23,393 nucleotides of DNA, taken from NCBI GenBank assembly GCA_035653595.1, contig DASRBO010000070.1, forward strand, positions 1 through 23,393, read 5' to 3'. The notes beneath the pieces were generated by a model. It saw nothing but the letters and a program-made list of their open reading frames with translations. It made no database searches and was not told the origin of the DNA. Source of the stretch: DASRBO01 sp035653595. GTDB taxonomy: Bacteria; Actinomycetota; Acidimicrobiia; Acidimicrobiales; JAJPHE01. The translations under genes and the position numbers were made by a program. Below are positions 1-5,134 of the stretch, piece after piece; position 1 is the stretch's first letter, and every line of letters starts with the position of its first letter.

Positions 1-1
1 G

Positions 2-547
2 GGGCTTCCGGCCGAGCCCGGTGAGGACCTGCTGCGGGCCGCCCGCCAGACCGCCGGCCTGGTGCCGGCGCTCGCCGGCCTCCTAGGGCTGTCCATGCCC
101 CCGCCCCCGGGACCGGCCCGGGCCATCCCGCCCCGTCCTCCGGCCCGCCGGGGGGCGCCCCGGCCCCCGGGCTCCCACGCCGCCCCACCTCCCCCCGGTG
201 GCCGTCCCGCGCCCGCCACTCCCCCGCCGGGGGAGCAGGTCAGCGCCGGGGCCACGACCGAGGAGGAGCCCGGCACGGGGGCGGCGGAGACCGGGGCGGC
301 GATAACCGGAGAGCAGGACACCGCCGTGGCGGTCCCGGTCGAGCCGGCCCCAGCGCCTCCGGCGGCGGCCGATTTGGCGGCCCCGGTCGAGTCGGCTCCG
401 ACGCCTTCGGTGGCCGACTACGAGCCGGCCCCTGACGATCCGCCTCCTGCACCTCCGGCGGCGGCGGACCTGGCGGCCCCGGTCGAACCGGTTCCGGCCG
501 AGGTCGACCCGACCCAGGCTGGACCGGACCCATCCCGGCCTGAGTAG
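2..547 (+). CDS. 3' part of a Pro/Ala-rich protein of unknown function
   Basis: The frame is open from the first bases of the window to a TAG at 545-547, so the true start lies upstream. The visible part begins with a short, plausibly helical stretch (about 30 residues, rich in Leu, Ala, Gly) and then becomes a long low-complexity tail dominated by Pro, Ala, Gly and Glu. Within the tail the peptide APPAAADLAAPVE occurs twice, 32 residues apart. I recognise no catalytic motif. The tail resembles in style the disordered Pro/Ala linker of the protein at 2219-2854, but I cannot show homology. The opposite strand is also open here, which GC-rich DNA often gives; the repeat at the protein level and the tight junction to the next gene favour this strand. 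The gene ends 10 bp before the enoyl-CoA hydratase start. Confidence 0.5.
   Translation, partial: GLPAEPGEDLLRAARQTAGLVPALAGLLGLSMPPPPGPARAIPPRPPARRGAPRPPGSHAAPPPPGGRPAPATPPPGEQVSAGATTEEEPGTGAAETGAAITGEQDTAVAVPVEPAPAPPAAADLAAPVESAPTPSVADYEPAPDDPPPAPPAAADLAAPVEPVPAEVDPTQAGPDPSRPE
353..486 (+). repeat. Two 38-bp near-identical copies inside the Pro/Ala-rich gene
   Basis: Copy 1 is at 353-390 and copy 2 at 449-486, offset by exactly 96 bp (32 codons). Both encode APPAAADLAAPVE and differ at only a few positions. The in-frame period suggests duplication within the low-complexity tail. Confidence 0.6.
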
Positions 548-550
548 CTT
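545..550 (+). promoter_or_regulatory. Putative -10 element (TAGCTT) of a leaderless enoyl-CoA hydratase transcript
   Basis: TAGCTT lies 7 nt before the ATG at 558, so transcription would begin at or next to the start codon. Its TAG is also the stop codon of the preceding gene. No good Shine-Dalgarno sequence is visible before the ATG. Confidence 0.4.
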
Positions 551-557
551 CCCGGCC

Positions 558-1319
558 ATGGTCGAATACGAAGAGAAGGGCCGCGTCGCCGTTTTGACGA
601 TCAACCGGCCCGAAGCCCGCAACGCGGTCAACGGTGACGTGGCCTCCGGCATGGAGGCGGCCATCGACCGCCTCGAGGAGAGCGACGACGTCTGGGTCGG
701 GATCGTGACCGGTCAGGGACCGGTTTTCTCGGCCGGGGCGGACCTCAAGGCGATCGCCTCAGGCCAGGCCGCCGCCCTGCAGACCGCCAAGGGAGGCTTC
801 GCCGGCATCGCCACCCGCCAGCGCCTCAAGCCGATCATCGCCGCCGTGGACGGCCCCGCCCTGGCCGGTGGGTGCGAGATCGTCCTGTCCTGCGATCTGG
901 TGGTGGCATCGACCGCCGCCGCCTTCGGCCTGCCTGAGGTGAAGCGGTCCCTGGTCGCCGGGGCCGGCGGGCTCTTCCGCCTGCCGCGGGTGCTGCCCCG
1001 GGCAGTGGCCATGGAGGTGGCCCTCACCGGCGACCCGATAACGGCCGAGCGGGCCTACGCCCTGGGCATGATCAACGAGCTGGTCGAGCCGGGCCAGGCG
1101 GTCGAGGCGGCCATGGCCCTGGCCGAGCGCATCTGCGCCAATGCCCCCATCGCCGTGCGGGAGAGCCGCCAGATCGTCCTGGCCGCCGGCGGCGCCAACG
1201 ACGACGAGCTGTGGCGGCTCACCAACCAGGCCTTCGCCAAGGTGGCCTCCACCGAGGACTTCGCCGAGGGCCCCCGGGCCTTCATCGAGAAGCGGCCGCC
1301 GGCTTGGAAGGGTCGCTGA
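558..1319 (+). CDS. Enoyl-CoA hydratase/isomerase (crotonase) family protein
   Basis: A complete 253-residue crotonase, the usual length for the family, expected to hydrate 2-enoyl-CoA in fatty-acid or related acyl-CoA breakdown in the cytoplasm. The oxyanion-hole segments are visible: FSAGADLKAI (residues 58-67) and GPALAGGCEI (99-108). Two acidic residues, Glu107 in GGCE and Glu127 in LPE, are exactly 20 apart, as are the two catalytic glutamates of rat mitochondrial enoyl-CoA hydratase (Glu144 and Glu164). This supports a true hydratase rather than a degenerate relative. The C-terminus carries the usual EGPRAFIEKRPPAW segment. Substrate chain length cannot be read from the sequence. The gene is convergent with the Nudix gene, with a hairpin between them. 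Confidence 0.9.
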   Translation: MVEYEEKGRVAVLTINRPEARNAVNGDVASGMEAAIDRLEESDDVWVGIVTGQGPVFSAGADLKAIASGQAAALQTAKGGFAGIATRQRLKPIIAAVDGPALAGGCEIVLSCDLVVASTAAAFGLPEVKRSLVAGAGGLFRLPRVLPRAVAMEVALTGDPITAERAYALGMINELVEPGQAVEAAMALAERICANAPIAVRESRQIVLAAGGANDDELWRLTNQAFAKVASTEDFAEGPRAFIEKRPPAWKGR

Positions 1320-1342
1320 CCGCCTGAGCACCGGAGGCCGCC

Positions 1343-1368
1343 CCGCCGGACGGCTCAGCCGTCGGCGG
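1343..1368. terminator. Hairpin between convergent genes, possible bidirectional terminator
   Basis: The arms are CCGCC-G-GACGGC and GCCGTC-GGCGG around a 3-nt loop, giving an 11-bp stem with one bulge. The loop, TCA, is the complement of the Nudix gene's TGA stop. There is no T tract on either side, so termination would not be of the classical intrinsic kind. Confidence 0.35.
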
Positions 1369-1777
1369 CGTAGGCCTGTATCACCTTGTGGGCGGCGAGG
1401 AACTCGCCCAGCCCCCGCACCAGGTTGAGCTCGGGGACCTGATGCAGGGGCACCCAGGCGGCCTCCACGGCGTCGTCGCCGGCCGTGGGCTCCACCACGT
1501 CGAGGGCCCGGGCGCAGAAGTCGAAGATCACGAAGTGGTGCTCGTCGTCGATGCGCTCGACCCAGCCGAGCAGCTCCTCGCAGACCACCTCAACCCCCGT
1601 CTCCTCGTGCACCTCGCGCACCAAGGCCTCGGCCATTGTCTCGCCCCACTCCAGCCTGCCCCCGGGCACCGACCACTCCCCCGCCGCCGCCCCCCGGCCC
1701 CGGCGAACCATCAGCAGGCGGTCGTCCTCGACGACCACCGCCCCCACCGCCAGCCGAGGCGGGGCGGTCTCAGCCAT
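1355..1777 (-). CDS. Nudix (NUDT) hydrolase
   Basis: A 140-residue Nudix-fold protein that would cleave a nucleoside diphosphate linked to another moiety. The full Nudix box GX5EX7REUXEEXGU is present: GRLEWGE, seven residues, then REVHEETGV, at about residues 40-62. No extra domain is present, and the substrate cannot be assigned. The ATG start overlaps the 3' end of the upstream acetyltransferase gene by 8 bp, so the two are probably translated in a coupled way from one mRNA. Confidence 0.88.
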   Translation of the reverse strand: MAETAPPRLAVGAVVVEDDRLLMVRRGRGAAAGEWSVPGGRLEWGETMAEALVREVHEETGVEVVCEELLGWVERIDDEHHFVIFDFCARALDVVEPTAGDDAVEAAWVPLHQVPELNLVRGLGEFLAAHKVIQAYAADG

Positions 1778-2216
1778 CGACGGCCGCCCTCATGACGATC
1801 AGGCGGGCCACCATGCCCGCCCCCTCGAAGAACTGCTTGGCCGCCCGGTTCCCTGGCAGGGCCACGGCGTCGAGGCTGCGACAGCCCCGGCCCGCCAGCC
1901 ACCGGCGCAGCTCGTCCAGCATGGCGGCCCCCACGCCGACCCCGCGGGCCTCGGGGTCGACATAGGCCAGCTCGACCCGGCCCACCTCGCCAGAGGCCCT
2001 GGCCAGGGCCACCCCCACCGGCACGGCGTCGACGGTTCCGGCCACCAGGTGGGAGTCGGGATCGGAGAGGGCCGCTTCGAGGCGGCCGACCGGGTCCCCG
2101 GTCTCCGCCAGCAGCTCGGGGCCGCCCCGCTGGGCGGCCAGCTCGGCCACCGCCGCCCGGGCCAGGTCCCTGAGCACGGCCAGGTCAGCGGGAGCCGCCG
2201 GGCGGGCCCCCTCCAC
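1770..2216 (-). CDS. GNAT-family N-acetyltransferase
   Basis: A 148-residue single-domain protein with the GNAT core. After the strand VELAYVDPEARG comes the acetyl-CoA pyrophosphate loop RGVGVGAAML (pattern R-x-x-G-x-G), and the C-terminal part contains the usual GNRAAKQFFEGAGMV segment. It would transfer an acetyl group from acetyl-CoA to an amine; the acceptor is unknown. The GTG start lies 2 bp after the stop of the upstream Pro/Ala-tailed protein gene, and the 3' end overlaps the Nudix gene by 8 bp. The three genes therefore look like one operon. Confidence 0.82.
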   Translation of the reverse strand: MEGARPAAPADLAVLRDLARAAVAELAAQRGGPELLAETGDPVGRLEAALSDPDSHLVAGTVDAVPVGVALARASGEVGRVELAYVDPEARGVGVGAAMLDELRRWLAGRGCRSLDAVALPGNRAAKQFFEGAGMVARLIVMRAAVDG

Positions 2217-2218
2217 CG

Positions 2219-2854
2219 CTATCCCTCGGACAGCAGCTGGTCGGCCCGGTTGAGGATGGTCTTGCGCCCCCGGTGGGACGCCTCGTAGGTGCGCACCGCC
2301 TCCAGCTCCTCGGGGGCCAGGCCGGGCAGGCGCTGCACCACCTGCATGGCCGACAGGGTGTCGTAGCCGGGGATGGACAGATGCGCGGTGTCGGCCCCGG
2401 CGGGCGGGGCGGGCGCCGAGCCGTTGCCGTTGGCGGTCGGGACATCGCCTGGCACCGGTGGCCGGGGCCGGGGCGACGCAGTCGCCGCAGCAGGGGCCGC
2501 CCCCGCACGGGCCGGAGTCACCTCGGCCGGGGTCGGGGTGGCCGGGGCCGCGGTCGCCGGAGCGGGGGTGGTACGAGCCGGGGTCGGCACCACCAGGGGG
2601 GCGACCTCCTGACGGCGGGGAAGGGGGGGTGAGAGCCGCTCGGTGACGTCGTCGACCACCTTGGCCAGCTGCTGCTGGAGCTGGGGTAACGCCATCTGTC
2701 CCACCGCCCGGGCGGTGTTGACCTGGCTCACCATGCGCTGGCGTCCCTTCTCGATCAGGGACGGCAGCTCCTCGGTCACCGAAATGAACAGGCCGAGGGG
2801 GGCGTAGACGAACAGGTCGAGGGCCTGGTCCAGCGGTGTCTTTTCCTCACTCAC
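2219..2854 (-). CDS. Protein with N-terminal helical segment, Pro/Ala linker and conserved C-terminal module; function unknown
   Basis: About 211 residues from the GTG at 2854. The N-terminal third (about residues 1-70) is amphipathic, with DQALDLFVYAPLGLFISVTEEL followed by a helical stretch ending near TERLSPPL. A Pro/Ala/Thr-rich linker of about 70 residues follows. The C-terminus carries IPGYDTLSAMQVVQRLPGL, a possible small helical module that I have seen in other actinobacterial proteins with disordered linkers. Some such proteins are described as lipid-droplet or phasin-like, but I would not assign that role here. The frame runs open further upstream. I chose the GTG at 2854 because TACCGT lies 7 nt before it and the residues upstream look non-coding. 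Confidence 0.7.
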   Translation of the reverse strand: MSEEKTPLDQALDLFVYAPLGLFISVTEELPSLIEKGRQRMVSQVNTARAVGQMALPQLQQQLAKVVDDVTERLSPPLPRRQEVAPLVVPTPARTTPAPATAAPATPTPAEVTPARAGAAPAAATASPRPRPPVPGDVPTANGNGSAPAPPAGADTAHLSIPGYDTLSAMQVVQRLPGLAPEELEAVRTYEASHRGRKTILNRADQLLSEG

Positions 2855-2861
2855 CACCCAG

Positions 2862-2867
2862 ACGGTA
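2862..2867 (-). promoter_or_regulatory. Putative -10 element (TACCGT) for the 2219-2854 gene
   Basis: On the minus strand TACCGT is followed by 7 nt and then the GTG start. The hexamer is the same as the one before pafA. This fits a leaderless transcript and decides the start codon. Confidence 0.4.
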
Positions 2868-2922
2868 GTGGGCCGCCCGCCGCCACCGACAAAGCCCGCC
2901 GGGGGCGAGCCTCGCCCGAGCG

Positions 2923-3399
2923 CTAGACGCAGTCGCGGCAGTACATGCGGTCGCGGTCGGCCAGCTGGCTGGGGTGCTTGACGAGGAAGCAGGACTGGCA
3001 CACGAACTCGTCGGGCTGCTTGGGCAGGACCTTGGTGGAGGTGTCCGTCCGGTCCTCCGGCTCGGGGGTCTCCTCGTCGTCCTCGTCCTCAACGACCACG
3101 AGCCGCTCCTTGAGGATGACGTCGAGGCTGGCCTCGACGTCCTCGTCGTCGAGGTCCTCGTCCTCGTCCTCCTCGTCCTCATCCGCGGTGCGGACGGGGG
3201 CGGCCCCCGCCTCCTCGTCCTCCTCCTCCTCGCCCTCGAGCTCCGCCTCGCCCAGCTCGTCCTCGTCCACCAGGTCGACGTCGTCGACGAGCTCGTCGTC
3301 CTCCTCGAAGTCCTCGAGCTCCTCCTCGTCGACGTCATCGGGCTCGAGTTCTTCGGGTTCCTCGCCTTCCTCGAGCTCGTCGTCGATGTCGTCGGCCAT
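2923..3399 (-). CDS. DUF4193 family protein: very acidic N-terminal region plus C-terminal zinc ribbon
   Basis: A 158-residue protein. Roughly residues 1-112 are almost entirely Asp, Glu, Val and Leu, interrupted by a short Ala-rich stretch near residue 65. The C-terminal 35 residues form a four-cysteine module, CQSC and CRDC about 20 residues apart, preceded by VLPKQPDEFV. This matches the pattern I know from actinobacterial DUF4193 proteins (PKQxDEFxCxSCFLV, then CRDC). Zinc binding is inferred from the cysteines. The function of the family is unknown. The acidic part is much longer than in the mycobacterial relatives I recall. The gene is monocistronic, with its own promoter and tandem dyads upstream. 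Confidence 0.85.
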   Translation of the reverse strand: MADDIDDELEEGEEPEELEPDDVDEEELEDFEEDDELVDDVDLVDEDELGEAELEGEEEEDEEAGAAPVRTADEDEEDEDEDLDDEDVEASLDVILKERLVVVEDEDDEETPEPEDRTDTSTKVLPKQPDEFVCQSCFLVKHPSQLADRDRMYCRDCV

Positions 3400-3436
3400 T
3401 GCGGCGGTCCGTCCTCTGTCGGCAGTGCCGGCGGAG

Positions 3437-3442
3437 TGTATA
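3437..3442 (-). promoter_or_regulatory. Putative -10 element (TATACA) of the DUF4193 gene
   Basis: TATACA on the minus strand is a good match to TATAAT. It implies a 5' leader of about 30 nt before the ATG at 3399. The -35 position is occupied by the dyad at 3461-3471 rather than by a TTGACA-like hexamer, so an activator or repressor is likely to act here. Confidence 0.45.
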
Positions 3443-3460
3443 GGTCCGCTCCGGGGATTC

Positions 3461-3484
3461 GGAACAGTTCCTGGAACAGTTCCT
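3461..3484. repeat. Tandem 12-bp repeat, each unit an inverted repeat (GGAAC-A-GTTCC)
   Basis: Two perfect copies of GGAACAGTTCCT stand head to tail. Each contains an 11-bp dyad with one central base. They lie between the thyX-like stop and the DUF4193 gene, about 18 bp upstream of its -10 element. The layout is that of a two-site operator for a dimeric regulator; no regulator can be named. Confidence 0.55.
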
Positions 3485-3511
3485 GGGCCTCCGGGAGGCC
3501 CCGGTCAGGGC

Positions 3512-5128
3512 TCAGGTGGCCTGGTTGCGGCGGGCCTCGGCCCGCCGCTCGGACTCGAGGCGCTCGAGGCCCCGTTCCGGGGTGTGGTCGACGTGACCCA
3601 TGGCGGCGGCGATGATCCGGTGGCCGGCCTGCCCGGCGATGAGCTCGTGCATCGACTGGACCACTGCCCGGTACTCGGGGTGGCCCTGGGGGCCCGATCG
3701 AAGCTCCAGCACGTGCATGGCTTCGCGGGCGTTCATCTGCATCACGTAGCGCACCCGGTAGCCCAGGGCCACGGCGTAGGAGGCCTGCTCGGGGAACAGG
3801 TCGGCCAGCTCGTCGTAGAGCCGGGCCGAGCGTTCCATGGTCTCGTGGTAGGAGTCCTCGGCCCCCACCGCCGTCACCGCCTCCGGCACCCGGTAGCCGT
3901 GGAGGGGGGACAGCGGCTGCCACTCGATGGTGAGGAGCCGATGGCGCTGCAGATCGCGGAAGGCCCCGTAGTCCGACAGCACGTCGAAGCGGTAGCCGGT
4001 GCGCTCGAAGGCGCGCCCGGGGCGGTGGCGCCGGTTGGTGCGCTCCCCCACGTAGGCGCCCACCACCGCCGCCTTGTCCTCCGCCGACATGGTGGCGACC
4101 TTGGCCAGCAGCTGGTCGTCGGCCAGGTGCGAGTAGGGATACAGCATGGCGGCCACGACCTTGTCCTCGCCGTCGTGGTCGTAGTCGACCAGCCTGACCA
4201 TGGGCCGGGCCTCGACCTCCTCCCCCTTGAGCAGGCGGGGGACCAGCTCCTCCATGGCCTGGCGGTTGGTGGCCATGTAGTTGCTCCACGCCACCCCCCT
4301 GTCCTCCACGTCCACCCGGCGCAGAAAGGAGGGGATGACCTTGCGCAGCTCCTCCAGCATCATGGAGGTGTACAGCCGGGCCTCGGGCAGGGGGTGGGCC
4401 CGCATGCGCAACAGCAGCTGCTCGTAGCCCTGGCCGGTGCCATAGATGCCGACGTTGGACAGCGACGCCGCCGGCAGCAGGCCGCGGGCGGCGTCGAGGG
4501 CCTTGGCCTTCACCGACTGGCGGTGCACGAAGTCCGAATCACCGGGCTGACGCGGGTGGGCCTCGCTGAAGTAGGCCACCAGGCGCGGCACCATGGCGGC
4601 GTAGGCGTCGAAGAGCCGGTCCATGTCGCCGACGTAGCGGGCCCCCAGGGGCGACTCCAGCACCTCGGGGTCGCGGAAGTAGCGGTAACGACCGTTGTCG
4701 AGGCGGGCGTCGTAGGCGATGTAGCGGGTGGACTGCTCGAGATAGGACATCAGCCGGCCCCGCTCGAGGATTTTGGTCAAGAGGTTGGAGGCCTGCTCGC
4801 AGGCCAGGTGCACCCCGCCGAGCTGGGCAACCGAGTCGTCGCCGTAGTCGTAGAACACCCGCGAGTACAGCTGCTCCGCCCGGGCCAGACCGACGGTGGC
4901 GTCCACCGACTGGTCCCCGGTGACGTCGAGGTCGCCCACGAACTCGTCGAGGAAGAGACGGCGCAGGCTCTTCGAGGAGCGGGAGTAGCGGGCGAACAGC
5001 GCCCCCTTGACCACCTCGGGCAGGTTCACCAGGGCGAAGACCGGGCGGTCGAGGTTGGTGAAGTAACGCCGGAGGACGTCGGCTTCCTCGTCGCTGAAGC
5101 TCTCCAGCACGTAGGGGTGCATGCCCAT
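3512..5128 (-). CDS. Double-length ThyX-like protein (FAD-dependent thymidylate synthase family)
   Basis: 538 residues, about twice a normal ThyX, with two ThyX-like halves. In the N-terminal half, RLMSYLEQSTRY (residues 125-136) matches the end of the ThyX signature (RHRxxSfnEqSxRY), but the leading RHR is RGR. It is followed by RGLLPAA and a segment ending HPLPEAR. In the C-terminal half RHR is present (residues 395-397), but the following Ser, Glu and Arg positions are not conserved (LLTIEWQPLSP). The half ends with MNAREAMHVLELR, as in canonical ThyX. The flavin and dUMP sites may thus be split between halves. Canonical activity is uncertain. The ATG at 5128 lies 6 bp after the helY stop; an internal ATG at 5122 is also possible. 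Confidence 0.75.
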   Translation of the reverse strand: MGMHPYVLESFSDEEADVLRRYFTNLDRPVFALVNLPEVVKGALFARYSRSSKSLRRLFLDEFVGDLDVTGDQSVDATVGLARAEQLYSRVFYDYGDDSVAQLGGVHLACEQASNLLTKILERGRLMSYLEQSTRYIAYDARLDNGRYRYFRDPEVLESPLGARYVGDMDRLFDAYAAMVPRLVAYFSEAHPRQPGDSDFVHRQSVKAKALDAARGLLPAASLSNVGIYGTGQGYEQLLLRMRAHPLPEARLYTSMMLEELRKVIPSFLRRVDVEDRGVAWSNYMATNRQAMEELVPRLLKGEEVEARPMVRLVDYDHDGEDKVVAAMLYPYSHLADDQLLAKVATMSAEDKAAVVGAYVGERTNRRHRPGRAFERTGYRFDVLSDYGAFRDLQRHRLLTIEWQPLSPLHGYRVPEAVTAVGAEDSYHETMERSARLYDELADLFPEQASYAVALGYRVRYVMQMNAREAMHVLELRSGPQGHPEYRAVVQSMHELIAGQAGHRIIAAAMGHVDHTPERGLERLESERRAEARRNQAT

Positions 5129-5134
5129 CAGAGA

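Noticed and set aside
83..664. Minus-strand open frame opposite the first gene and the enoyl-CoA hydratase start
   Set aside because: Arg/Gly-rich, with no motif, and it overlaps the conserved start of the hydratase.
3061..3400. Microsatellite-like array of TCC/CTC/GTC triplets
   Set aside because: It is the coding sequence for the Asp/Glu-rich region of the DUF4193 protein, in frame and with varied codons, not a non-coding repeat.
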